From Shouchella rhizosphaerae (lineage in GTDB: Bacteria; Bacillota; Bacilli; Bacillales; Bacillaceae_D): a DNA stretch of 64,000 nucleotides. This document shows, piece after piece, positions 16,067 to 24,135 of the stretch. Position 1 is the stretch's first letter. The number at the start of each line of letters is the position of its first letter. Where the stretch lies: NCBI RefSeq assembly GCF_900142675.1, contig NZ_FRBS01000001.1:1-64000 (forward strand), in the 5' to 3' direction. The notes under the pieces were generated by a model, which saw only the letters and a program-made list of their open reading frames with translations, made no database searches and was not told the DNA's origin. A program made the translations under genes and the position numbers.

Positions 16067-16172
16067 ATACATTTCTGTATCTTATTTTATAATTAGGATA
16101 CACTATTGTATCTTAAAAGGTCAATTAGATACATATGTGAATCTTATTTATTTAAGATACAGTTTGGTGTAT
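16067..16172. promoter_or_regulatory. Four phased TetR-type operators
   Basis: Dyads of the form ATACA-N4-TGTAT are centred at about 16073.5, 16104.5, 16135.5 and 16164.5 (the last with a 6-base spacer). Their spacing is 31, 31 and 29 bases, about three helical turns, so all lie on one face of the DNA between the divergent flavoprotein and TetR genes. Confidence 0.65.
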
Positions 16173-16196
16173 AATGAACGTACAAGGAGAGAAAGA

Positions 16197-16811
16197 ATGA
16201 TGACGGAACCAAATAAAAGCCGCCGCCGCGGCGACAAATTACAAAATGATATTTATGAAGCAACGTATCGCCTGCTGGAAACGGAAGGGTATAGTGCGAT
16301 TAATTTTACGCGTATTGCTCGTGAGGCGAATACCAGTCGTTCAGTGGTTTATCGTTATTGGGATACCCCGTTTGATTTAGTGTTTGCCGCTGTCCGCCAA
16401 CGGATGCAACAAGCAGAAGCGAGATTCGAGAATCTGGATTTTGACAGGGGCAGTCTCCGCGATCATTTAGTATATGTTGGTCAACATTTTATTTTGGAGT
16501 CCAACAATGGACCGTTTAGATTGTTTAAAATGCTGTTTTCCGAAATGATGAACCAGCAGGAGCGAGAACGGACAGGCCAGATGTTGGCCGAAGCAACGAA
16601 ATCCAATATTAAGATTATGGATGACGTTCTTCAACGGGCCATACAACGGGGGGAAATCACAAAATTCCCACCTAAAGCGACCAAACTCATTCTTTTTGAG
16701 CAAATTCGCTATACGTTTATGCTTGAAAATGGATTGGTGTCGCCTCAAAAATTGGAAGAGATTGTTGATCATGTGGTGTTGCCGGCAATTTTATATTTTT
16801 CTAAACAGTGA
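16197..16811 (+). CDS. TetR/AcrR family transcription regulator
   Basis: 204 residues. The N-terminal helix-turn-helix (about 20-60) reads ATYRLLETEGYSAINFTRIA followed by TSRSVVYRYW, and the rest is an all-helical ligand domain. ATG 16197, 10 bases after AAGGAGAG, is chosen over the longer open frame, which would start inside the operator array. It most likely represses itself and the divergent flavoprotein. Confidence 0.85.
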   Translation: MMTEPNKSRRRGDKLQNDIYEATYRLLETEGYSAINFTRIAREANTSRSVVYRYWDTPFDLVFAAVRQRMQQAEARFENLDFDRGSLRDHLVYVGQHFILESNNGPFRLFKMLFSEMMNQQERERTGQMLAEATKSNIKIMDDVLQRAIQRGEITKFPPKATKLILFEQIRYTFMLENGLVSPQKLEEIVDHVVLPAILYFSKQ

Positions 16812-17187
16812 ATTCTCATCTGGAGTACGAATGTAAAATTACCGGTATAAGAACAAAATAAATACAACAGGACGAGGTTACAGTCGATCGATCGGCGGCC
16901 TTGCTCTGCTTATCGGCAGGATAACTTAATTTAGTTGATGGTGCCTCAATTTGGGGTGAGACATGAAGCAACTTAGTATCAATTCAGTTTGAAGTTTTAG
17001 GTCTATGGTGTTGGGAATGATTACGATTGTCGACTCATGATGAGCGTTCAGATTATCGTAACCGCAATTTTGCCACTCGGGTCAGGTGACAAGTGGGATA
17101 AAACAAGAGCCAACAACTGGCGTCGGTCGATGTCTGCTGTTACAATAGAATTACTGATTTTCAATGTAATGAGGTGACGTTAATTTA
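16812..17187. other. Non-coding stretch, no recognisable feature
   Basis: About 375 bases between the TetR and Rrf2 genes. No complete frame, strong hairpin or consensus promoter stands out. Confidence 0.4.
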
Positions 17188-17634
17188 ATGCCAACTGAAA
17201 AATACACGCCAACAGCAACGCCCAAATGGTTGGGCTATGCCCTTCAGTCACTCGTGTTCATGTCCGGCCAGCAAAAGTCGCATTGTGCCAGCAATGAAAT
17301 TGCTGAACATGTTTGCAGTGAAGCCACGTTAACGCGCCGCGTCCTGTCCCGACTGGTCAAGGCGGGAATCGTTGAGGCAAGAGAAGGGCGAGAGGGTGGC
17401 TATGCCCTTCGCAGAAAACCGGAGGATATCTCTTTTGCTGATGTATACCGGGCGATTCAGGTGGTCGATCCGCTTTATACGGGTTTGCTTGATACAACCA
17501 CCAGCGGGCCTTTTGCCCAAGAAACCCGGGAAATGTTCACTACCGTGATTAATGAGTCGGAAAAACAGTTAATTCAGGTTTTAGAGCGGCATACAATAGC
17601 GGATTTGATCAAGAAAATCAACGAGGGAAATTAA
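17188..17634 (+). CDS. Rrf2 family transcription regulator
   Basis: 148 residues. The winged helix (about 10-80) shows NEIAEHVCSEATLTRRVLSR and the family wing AREGREGGYALRRKPEDIS. Residues 85-148 form the long dimerisation helix. The three clustered cysteines that bind Fe-S in IscR-type members are not present, and only Cys31 and Cys41 lie in the DNA-binding part, so it resembles the YwnA/CymR-like or redox-thiol type. It precedes a drug exporter whose promoter region has matching palindromes, so it is probably the repressor of that exporter. Confidence 0.8.
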   Translation: MPTEKYTPTATPKWLGYALQSLVFMSGQQKSHCASNEIAEHVCSEATLTRRVLSRLVKAGIVEAREGREGGYALRRKPEDISFADVYRAIQVVDPLYTGLLDTTTSGPFAQETREMFTTVINESEKQLIQVLERHTIADLIKKINEGN

Positions 17635-17659
17635 AATAACTTTAAACCCCAAACTGTGA

Positions 17660-17688
17660 TTGACAAACACACAGTTTATGAATATAAT
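17660..17688 (+). promoter_or_regulatory. Consensus promoter of the DHA2 exporter
   Basis: TTGACA (17660-17665) and TATAAT (17683-17688) are 17 bases apart, a perfect sigma-A promoter. The spacer holds ACACAGTTTA, half of the dyad found downstream. Confidence 0.85.
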
Positions 17689-17691
17689 GTA

Positions 17692-17745
17692 ACTTGAGAT
17701 ATCTCAAGTTTTTTTACTTTAAACTGTGATTTTAAAAATCACAGT
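17692..17745. promoter_or_regulatory. Palindromes between promoter and exporter start
   Basis: ACTTGAGATATCTCAAGT (17692-17709) is a perfect palindrome at the expected transcription start and is followed by seven T. A second dyad, ACTGTGATTTT with AAAATCACAGT (17723-17745), lies just before the gene. AAACTGTGATT also occurs at 17651 overlapping the -35. The ACTGTGA sites are the likely Rrf2 operators, and the first palindrome may also terminate the Rrf2 transcript. Confidence 0.6.
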
Positions 17746-17763
17746 ATGGAAGGGAGGATTCAT

Positions 17764-19197
17764 TTGACTGACATGCAGGCTTTTTCCATACGAACGATTA
17801 TCGGTCCTTTAATTGCCGTTGTCGTTGGCATGGTGATGGTCATACTGGACAGCACCATTGTCAATGTGGCTTTTCCAAAGTTTCAACAGGAGTTTGGGAG
17901 TACATTGGCTGTCGTGCAGTGGACGTTCACCGGCTATACCCTGGCGTTGTCTGCTGTCATTCCACTTGCAGGCTGGATGACGGACAAATTCGGAGCTAAG
18001 CGTATTTTTTTAACAACCGTTGCGCTCTTTACCTTGGGATCCGTACTATGTGGAATGGCGCAAACCATTGAGCAATTGATTATTTTCCGGATTGTGCAAG
18101 GTATTGGCGGAGGCATGGTAACTCCGATTGGCATGGCGGTGATATACAGGCTGACGCCGTCCCATAAGATAGGGGAAGTAATGGGTGTGCTAGGTATCCC
18201 TATCCTGATTGCTCCTGCGCTCGGTCCTGTATTATCGGGTTGGCTTCTCGATTATGTATCTTGGCAATGGATTTTTCTCATTAATCTGCCGATTGGCATT
18301 ATAGCCATTGCGTTAGGGATGAAATGGTTGCCAGCCTTTCCGCAGGGTGAAGTGCCAAAGCTCGATACACTTGGCATGATACTGGCCCCGTTGGCTTTCT
18401 CGATGCTGGCCTTTGGAGTAGGCGAAGGGGCCGTAGACTGGACGTCCACCCGCACTGTGGTTGCCCTTACTGTCGGAGCCGCGGCATTGGTCGGATTGAT
18501 TGTAACAGAGCTGCGGCACAGGCAGCCTTTGCTTGAATTGCGTGTGTTCAAATCTTCTGATTTCACACGAGGTATTCTGCTTTTATGGCTTGTGCAAATT
18601 GCATTGTTTGGCGTGATGGTCCTGTTTCCGGTATATCTCCAGACTGTTCGGGGATATTCGCCGCTTGATACGGGATTGATCATGCTTGCTCAAGCGGTCG
18701 GTTCGATCCTTTTCACGCCTGTTGGGGGGCGTCTGTTTGACAAGGTAGGCGCCCGTCCGTTGGCGCTGATCGGTTTAACCGCCGTATCGGCTGCGCTTTT
18801 CTGGCTATCGCACGTTTCACCGGAGGCTGGGCTGACGATGCTTTTGCTGCCCTTGTTTATGATTGGTTCCGGCATGGGGCTTATTATGATGGCGCTAAAT
18901 ACTCACGTCCTCAATTCCGCTCCGCTTGATCTCGTCGGAAGAGTTACTTCACTCACTACAGCAGCGCAGCATGTAATAACATCTTTCGCGGTAGCGGGGC
19001 TTACGGGATTTCTAGCCTTTCGAATGAATGAGACGACTATGAATGTGGAGTTACAAAGTATTGCCGCAGCTTACAGTGATACGTTTCTATTGACTGCAAT
19101 ATTGGCAGCCATAGGTATCGTTCTCAGTCTTACACTGCGGAAGCCACAGCTTCTTGATTCAGCCGTTCCGACACAAGGACATGATACCAATAAGTGA
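17764..19197 (+). CDS. MFS multidrug exporter, DHA2 family (EmrB/QacA/LmrB type)
   Basis: About 477 residues with 14 predicted membrane segments. Helix 1 carries the DHA2 signature LDSTIVNVAFP. Motif A is in GWMTDKFGAKRIF and the antiporter motif C in helix 5 (GIPILIAPALGPVLSGWL). The protein should export lipophilic drugs by proton antiport. The start is TTG 17764, six bases after AGGGAGG. The upstream in-frame ATG (17746) overlaps the Shine-Dalgarno sequence. It is followed by a small membrane protein gene in the same transcript. Confidence 0.88.
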   Translation: MTDMQAFSIRTIIGPLIAVVVGMVMVILDSTIVNVAFPKFQQEFGSTLAVVQWTFTGYTLALSAVIPLAGWMTDKFGAKRIFLTTVALFTLGSVLCGMAQTIEQLIIFRIVQGIGGGMVTPIGMAVIYRLTPSHKIGEVMGVLGIPILIAPALGPVLSGWLLDYVSWQWIFLINLPIGIIAIALGMKWLPAFPQGEVPKLDTLGMILAPLAFSMLAFGVGEGAVDWTSTRTVVALTVGAAALVGLIVTELRHRQPLLELRVFKSSDFTRGILLLWLVQIALFGVMVLFPVYLQTVRGYSPLDTGLIMLAQAVGSILFTPVGGRLFDKVGARPLALIGLTAVSAALFWLSHVSPEAGLTMLLLPLFMIGSGMGLIMMALNTHVLNSAPLDLVGRVTSLTTAAQHVITSFAVAGLTGFLAFRMNETTMNVELQSIAAAYSDTFLLTAILAAIGIVLSLTLRKPQLLDSAVPTQGHDTNK

Positions 19198-19220
19198 ATA
19201 AAAGAGAGGAGTTGCTTGTC

Positions 19221-19652
19221 ATGCAGACAACGACACAACAACAGATAGCCAGTTCCGCTACGATAGGTAGAACATTAATTGCGGGTTCTGCGGCAGGAGT
19301 GATTTCAGCCATTGTATCTAATCTGCTGGCCTGGGGAATTATCGCGGCCAATGATTTTCAATTCGAAATGTTGAATGGGTTTTCGATTACATTATCCGCA
19401 TTTTTCGCTAATGTAATAGGGGCATTCATTTACCGTTTTTGGCAAAAGAGATCGTCCAGGGCAGTAATATACTATGCAATCTTGAGTTTGGCAATGGCTG
19501 TACTGATGACCATCAACACGGCCTCAAATCCGATGGAGCCTCATATTGGAACCGTGGCCAATCCCTTGCATTTTGCAGTCGCGTTATTATCGTTGGTGTT
19601 AATCCCAAAATTCATGCAGCGCCCTGCCGCGGCAGTGCCGCCAAAAGGTTAG
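19221..19652 (+). CDS. Small four-helix membrane protein (DUF6069-like)
   Basis: About 143 residues with four hydrophobic segments (roughly 15-40, 50-75, 82-100 and 112-130), a short N-terminal Gln/Thr-rich tail and a Pro-rich C-terminus. The pattern (TLIAGSAAGVISAIVSNLLAW, then a final SLVLIPKFM) suggests a DUF6069-type protein. ATG 19221 follows GAGAGGAG. It lies 23 bases after the exporter and is probably co-transcribed. The function is unknown. Confidence 0.6.
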   Translation: MQTTTQQQIASSATIGRTLIAGSAAGVISAIVSNLLAWGIIAANDFQFEMLNGFSITLSAFFANVIGAFIYRFWQKRSSRAVIYYAILSLAMAVLMTINTASNPMEPHIGTVANPLHFAVALLSLVLIPKFMQRPAAAVPPKG

Positions 19653-19713
19653 CAGCCGGGCCGTGTGACGACCGAAAAAAACCTCATTCAGAACAATTCG
19701 CAAGGTCATAGAT

Positions 19714-19741
19714 GCTTTCTACTTTGTAGGGAGCTTTTTTT
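19714..19741 (+). terminator. Terminator of the exporter operon
   Basis: The hairpin GCTTTCTAC/GTAGGGAGC with a TTT loop is followed by eight T. The same hairpin sequence occurs at 5381-5404. Confidence 0.85.
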
Positions 19742-19787
19742 ATGTAATGGGTTTTTTGTCTCCACTACGATTTTTGTCAGATCATCT

Positions 19788-20312
19788 CTAGGTTAATAAC
19801 TGTTTGATTTTTGCTATTTTTTCTTCTGCTTCAAGAGTGCCATCCATTATATAATCCGCATGTTTGCTGACGATCTCTTCATGTGTAATAAATAGCGGTC
19901 TTGCTTCTTCTAAATAACATTTAGCCCATTTTAAAATGTCATTCCCAGAGGAATTCGCAAAATCTCTCAGTAGATACCTTGCAAAGGTGATATCCAAGGG
20001 GGTTTTTATATAAATGACTTTATCTATGTACATACCCATTTGTTTGTTTTCATAACCGATTGGATAATCGAGAAAAATATAATCATATTTATCTTGTGCT
20101 TCCTTCAAGTCGTTTATCATCCTATCTAATCTATAAGCATTAAAATAATCAGCTGGTTTGTTTAGAATGTTTTTCATATCGGGGGCATTTTCGAATTCAT
20201 AATGATCAAAGTAAAAAGCACATGCGCTCGGAAATTCCTTTACTAACTGATTAACCAAAGTCGTCTTTCCTCCAGCAGTTACTCCACTAATAGCAATAAC
20301 TTCAGCACTCAT
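19788..20312 (-). CDS. P-loop kinase, uridine-kinase-like
   Basis: 174 residues. The Walker A motif is at residues 9-17 (GVTAGGKTT), YDYIFLDYPIG is the central strand, and FARYLLRD resembles the lid arginines of uridine/nucleoside kinases. Such small stand-alone P-loop kinases phosphorylate nucleosides or related small molecules. The substrate cannot be told from sequence. It is monocistronic, opposite the MerR gene across 250 bases. Confidence 0.65.
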   Translation of the reverse strand: MSAEVIAISGVTAGGKTTLVNQLVKEFPSACAFYFDHYEFENAPDMKNILNKPADYFNAYRLDRMINDLKEAQDKYDYIFLDYPIGYENKQMGMYIDKVIYIKTPLDITFARYLLRDFANSSGNDILKWAKCYLEEARPLFITHEEIVSKHADYIMDGTLEAEEKIAKIKQLLT

Positions 20313-20505
20313 TTACTCAACTCCATTCGGGATTATTTCAATGTTTTAAGGCAATATGAGCTAAATCTAATTAGGTACCAGCATATACCTAAGGCTCGTT
20401 TTCTGTTCATCATTCACCTCTCCATCCAAAATGGTAAGCTATATTGCACTTAATGTCACTTGCTAGACTTCCTATCTCTATCTACCAAACCATACTAAAT
20501 AAAGC

Positions 20506-20536
20506 TTGCGCCTACAGTTACTGTAGGTATTACAAT
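20506..20536 (+). promoter_or_regulatory. MerR-type promoter with 19-bp spacer and dyad
   Basis: The -35 TTGCGC (20506-20511) and -10 TACAAT (20531-20536) are 19 bases apart. The dyad CCTACAG-TTA-CTGTAGG (20511-20527) lies within the spacer, the arrangement that MerR proteins untwist. Confidence 0.8.
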
Positions 20537-20558
20537 CAGGATAAAAGGAGGCAGTCAA

Positions 20559-21359
20559 ATGGATGAAACCTATTCAATTGGTCAATGTTCGAAACTGACG
20601 GGCGTCCCAGTGAGAACGCTCCACTATTATGAAGAGTTAGGTCTTTTAAACCCACTTAGACAGGCAAACGGGCATCGGGTATATCAGATTGAGGACATGG
20701 TAGAATTACAGAAAATATTGAGTTTGAAGGCGCTTGGCTTTAGTCTAACCCAAATAGGTGAACTGTTGAAACTGCCAAAATTTGATCAATCTCTGGTTGA
20801 GACGTTGAGGTTGCAACAGCAAGCGTTTGAAGTAAAGCTTGTAAAGATAAAACAATCTCTTGAACTGATAAGCCGTATGATGGCAATCGTTCAGTCTGAG
20901 GATCAATTGGAGCATCCGCTATTGTTCAGTCTGATTCGCAATATGAACCAAGAAGATATGCAGCGAGAGTGGGTGGCGAACCATCTATCCGAGTATACAG
21001 CACAAACGCTATTTGATCGGTCAGCGGAAGCGTTAAAGAAAATGGATGCGGAAACGGTGCGCTTCTCCCGAGATGTGAAACGATTATCGCATGGTCCGAG
21101 CAATTCACAGGAAGCTGAGACCGTGATCGGTGCATACGTGAACTGGGCAATGACTTACATTGATCAGAAGGCAATCGACAATTTGAGAAACTTGGATGAG
21201 GAACAGCTTACCCAACTTGACCAATTAGTGGAGATGCCATTAAATGAAAAGGAGACAGCATGGTTGGATAAGGCATTGGCACATTATTTTTCTAAATATA
21301 TGTTGACTGAGCAAGGCGAGCTAACAGCGAGTGCTCCTATTATTACCCGAGAATCATGA
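20559..21359 (+). CDS. MerR family regulator with TipAS-like ligand domain
   Basis: 266 residues. The N-terminal winged helix carries YSIGQCSKLTGVPVRTLHYY followed by EELGLL and Arg/Tyr of the second wing. A coiled coil (about 80-120) leads to a C-terminal helical domain of the TipAS antibiotic-recognition type. It is autoregulated from the 19-bp-spaced promoter just upstream. The following serine hydrolase gene starts 52 bases after the stop in the same direction and is the likely target. Confidence 0.85.
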   Translation: MDETYSIGQCSKLTGVPVRTLHYYEELGLLNPLRQANGHRVYQIEDMVELQKILSLKALGFSLTQIGELLKLPKFDQSLVETLRLQQQAFEVKLVKIKQSLELISRMMAIVQSEDQLEHPLLFSLIRNMNQEDMQREWVANHLSEYTAQTLFDRSAEALKKMDAETVRFSRDVKRLSHGPSNSQEAETVIGAYVNWAMTYIDQKAIDNLRNLDEEQLTQLDQLVEMPLNEKETAWLDKALAHYFSKYMLTEQGELTASAPIITRES

Positions 21360-21411
21360 AAGTTTCGTAGAATGTGATCGTTCACTCACAATTAAACGGA
21401 GGTGCAAAATA

Positions 21412-22797
21412 GTGAAAAAAGAAAAGGTGGAACAACAATTCAAGGCATTATTCGAAGACGTCAAACAGCAAGGAAGTTTCAATGGTGTTGTTCTTGTAGC
21501 TGTTGGTGGGGAAGCAGTGTTATGTGAAGCGATGGGAATAGCAGAATACAAAAGCGGGGGCGCACGCGATTTAACAACGGACTCCATGTTTGAACTCGCT
21601 TCTGTATCCAAACCGATTACGGCTGTAGGTATTATCCGTTTGCAGCAACTGGGGCAATTGCACTGCGATGATCTGATCGCTAATTGGATTCCCGAACTGC
21701 CGTATCCAGGGATTACGATACGGCATCTGTTAAACCATACATCAGGCTTGCCTGATTACATGGAGTTATTTGCAAACGTGTGGGATCCTACGCGTTATGC
21801 TCGCAATGAGGATGTGTTGCAAATGCTGATTAAGCATCAGCCTGATCCGTTGTTCGCTCCTAATGACAGTTGGATGTACAGCAACACGGGCTATATTATG
21901 CTAGCTATCCTGATTGAGAAGATTAGTGGCAAGCGTTATGGCGACTTTTTGGACGAGCAGATCTTTCAACCGCTTGGAATGACGCGAACGAAAGTGTATA
22001 ATCGCCGGGTGGATCCGGGTCCTGTGCCTGATGATTATGCTTGGGGATACGTCTATCGGATTGGACATGGCGGATATGTGCTGCCTGATGAAGTGCCTGA
22101 ACTACATTACGTACACTATTTAGACGGCTTGCAAGGAGATGGAATGGTCAACAGTACAGTGGGCGATTTGTTGCGACTGGATCGAGCCTTGTATAATGAT
22201 GAGTTTGTTCGTCCAATGCTGCGTCAACTCATGTTTTCGCCGGTGAAGATGAATAATGGCGAGACATTCAATTATGGGATGGGTTGGCTGATCGAGCGTG
22301 ACGAGCAGCTGGGGCGTTTCGTCCACCATACCGGGGGATGGCCGGGCTACTCTACATGGTTTAAACGTTATATCGATCGAGATATGACATTGATTATGCT
22401 GCAAAACGGAGAGCGCGACCATGCTTATACGCAGCAACTAGTGAAGAGCATCGAACAGATTATGGCTGGAGAAGAATACGATGTACCGAGGCCTTTGGAG
22501 ACAAAGAAAGTGATTCCGCTTGACCCAAAGAATGTGGAAACGCTGCTTGGTAAGTACAGATTTGCCAGCGAGACGGAAGGTTCCCTTGATGTAGACGTAT
22601 ATATGGAACAGGATAAGCTCTATATGAAGTTGGACAATGGAATGCGGTTGTCATTGCTGCCACTGACATCGACCCGTTATTATGAAGAACAGACGGCGAC
22701 GGAGCTTGAGTTTCTTGACAGTGAAGATGGCAAGGGCATGCGTCTGATCTGGTATACAGAGGATGAGCCAGAAGTGGCTGAACGGGTCGGCTGTTGA
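21412..22797 (+). CDS. Serine hydrolase of the class C beta-lactamase/PBP family
   Basis: 461 residues. It has the three family motifs: SVSK (Ser64, Lys67) for acylation, Tyr156-Ser-Asn158 (YxN) and HTG in HHTGGWPG near residue 320, in place of KTG. A C-terminal beta-barrel extension of about 100 residues follows. There is no signal peptide, so it is probably a cytoplasmic esterase or peptidase and not a secreted beta-lactamase. The start GTG 21412 follows GGAGG by 9 bases. It is probably co-transcribed with the upstream MerR/TipAS gene, which suggests drug-type substrates. Confidence 0.8.
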   Translation: MKKEKVEQQFKALFEDVKQQGSFNGVVLVAVGGEAVLCEAMGIAEYKSGGARDLTTDSMFELASVSKPITAVGIIRLQQLGQLHCDDLIANWIPELPYPGITIRHLLNHTSGLPDYMELFANVWDPTRYARNEDVLQMLIKHQPDPLFAPNDSWMYSNTGYIMLAILIEKISGKRYGDFLDEQIFQPLGMTRTKVYNRRVDPGPVPDDYAWGYVYRIGHGGYVLPDEVPELHYVHYLDGLQGDGMVNSTVGDLLRLDRALYNDEFVRPMLRQLMFSPVKMNNGETFNYGMGWLIERDEQLGRFVHHTGGWPGYSTWFKRYIDRDMTLIMLQNGERDHAYTQQLVKSIEQIMAGEEYDVPRPLETKKVIPLDPKNVETLLGKYRFASETEGSLDVDVYMEQDKLYMKLDNGMRLSLLPLTSTRYYEEQTATELEFLDSEDGKGMRLIWYTEDEPEVAERVGC

Positions 22798-23090
22798 CAC
22801 ACTACGCTTTGTGAAAGAAATGACCATCAATGCTGCCGATTCCGAGCAATGATGGTCCGTTTTGGTGATTTTAATTACCATTCCTGAAGCAAGTGCTCCA
22901 TGTTAATTTATCAATAGAAAGGAGTGTATGGACTAAATTTTCAAGTCTTAATAACCTTGATTGGAAAGAGAGTCAGCAAACTTCTTCACAGGATGAGGCA
23001 CAGAGAGATAAAATTACTTCTAATCGTTAATAAATTATCGAAAATATGAGGGGAAAAATGGATATTGACAACAGGAGGTGTTATTTCAAA
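22798..23090. other. Non-coding stretch with a weak terminator and a decayed frame
   Basis: ACCATCA/TGATGGT (about 22823-22857) can form the terminator of the hydrolase. At 22918-23030 an RBS (AAAGGAG) precedes ATG-GAC-stop. One base over, a coding-like frame reads FSSLNNLDWKESQQTSS and stops. This is a small frameshifted remnant of unknown origin. Confidence 0.35.
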
Positions 23091-23438
23091 ATGAAAACTT
23101 ATTACTGTGGCTTAGAGGTTTCTTTAGATGTAATTGGAGGAAAGTGGAAGGCTCTCGTTTTATATTATTTGATAAAAGGCCCAAAGCGGACGAGTGAGTT
23201 AAAGAGACTGATACCAACTATTACTCAAAAAATGCTAATTCAAACGCTTAGAGAATTAGAAATGAGTGGGCTCATACTCAGAAAAATGTATAATCAAGTA
23301 CCTCCGAAAGTCGAGTATTCAACTACTGAACTTGGTCAATCTCTTGAATCTATTTTGGAAGCACTTTGCAATTGGGGTGGGATTTATGCAGAGAGCTCAT
23401 TCGCCCAAGATGAATTCGAAATTTTGCATATGGATTAA
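23091..23438 (+). CDS. HxlR family transcription regulator
   Basis: 115 residues. It has the HxlR signature with a conserved cysteine near the N-terminus (YYCGLEVSLDVIGGKWKALVL), the recognition helix in TITQKMLIQTLRELEMSGLI and the wing VPPKVEYSTTELG. ATG 23091 lies 10 bases after AGGAGGTG. An upstream in-frame ATG (23058) after GAGGGG is possible. It precedes the ABM monooxygenase gene, a pairing common for thiol-sensing quinone or aldehyde regulators such as YodB and HypR. Confidence 0.85.
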   Translation: MKTYYCGLEVSLDVIGGKWKALVLYYLIKGPKRTSELKRLIPTITQKMLIQTLRELEMSGLILRKMYNQVPPKVEYSTTELGQSLESILEALCNWGGIYAESSFAQDEFEILHMD

Positions 23439-23454
23439 ACGTATAACGCTGTAC

Positions 23455-23484
23455 GAATGTCCCCACGAAAGGCGTGGGGACATT
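23455..23484 (+). terminator. Hairpin after hxlR-like gene
   Basis: GAATGTCCCCACG and CGTGGGGACATTC form a strong 13-bp stem. The T-tract is weak. Confidence 0.6.
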
Positions 23485-23799
23485 CTAGTCTTTATCTGAA
23501 TTAACATTCATAAACCCAAGCCTAGGCTAATTTACAATAACCAATAATAACATTGTAGGATTTCTGGAGTGGATAAAGGTATTGAGCGAAGTGGCTCACC
23601 ATAGTCCCAAAAATTTAGTTTTCATTTTTAATCAAGGAATGCGCGTGTATGACTACAATGAAAAACACAATTATTACTTTTTGGTTACTATATAACTAAA
23701 AAGTGTGTACTTTTCAATTTGACACGTTTGATTCATAATGACTCTTGTGCGATATAGGGAAGGAATGAGGTTTCAAAAACATGTTAAAGGGGTGTGCCT

Positions 23800-24135
23800 A
23801 TGTCCACAAATCAAGTTATTCTAAATATCCGTTTCAAAATAAAACCAGGTAAGAAAGAAATTTTTCGCGACAGTCTCTTTGCCATGATTAACAATTTCAG
23901 AAACGAACCTACCTTCGTAACGGCCATCGTCTCCGATGATATCGATAATTCGAATGATCTTGTTATTTATGAAATCTGGCAAGGTACAAGAGATCGTTGG
24001 ATACAGGAAGAATTTCCAAAGCCTTATCGCAAAGAATACGAAGAAGCTCTTACTAGTTTAATTGATGACAGAATTGTTAGCTGGCTTGAGCCTATCGGTG
24101 AATGGGGAAGCCAATTGACAAATGTTACTCGTTAA
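23800..24135 (+). CDS. Antibiotic biosynthesis monooxygenase (ABM) domain protein
   Basis: 111 residues with a single ferredoxin-like ABM domain (VILNIRFKIKPGKKEIFRDSL, VIYEIWQGTRDRWIQEEF). Family members are cofactor-free quinol monooxygenases (YgiN type) or haem-degrading enzymes. Here the neighbouring HxlR regulator makes quinone detoxification the more likely role. ATG 23800 is 7 bases after AAAGGGG. A GTG two codons earlier has poor spacing. A 361-base gap with a T-rich putative promoter separates it from the regulator. Confidence 0.75.
   Translation: MSTNQVILNIRFKIKPGKKEIFRDSLFAMINNFRNEPTFVTAIVSDDIDNSNDLVIYEIWQGTRDRWIQEEFPKPYRKEYEEALTSLIDDRIVSWLEPIGEWGSQLTNVTR

Noticed and set aside
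17692-17716. Transcription attenuator for the exporter
   Set aside because: The hairpin lies at the predicted transcription start itself, so it cannot fold in that transcript. An operator or upstream terminator is more likely.
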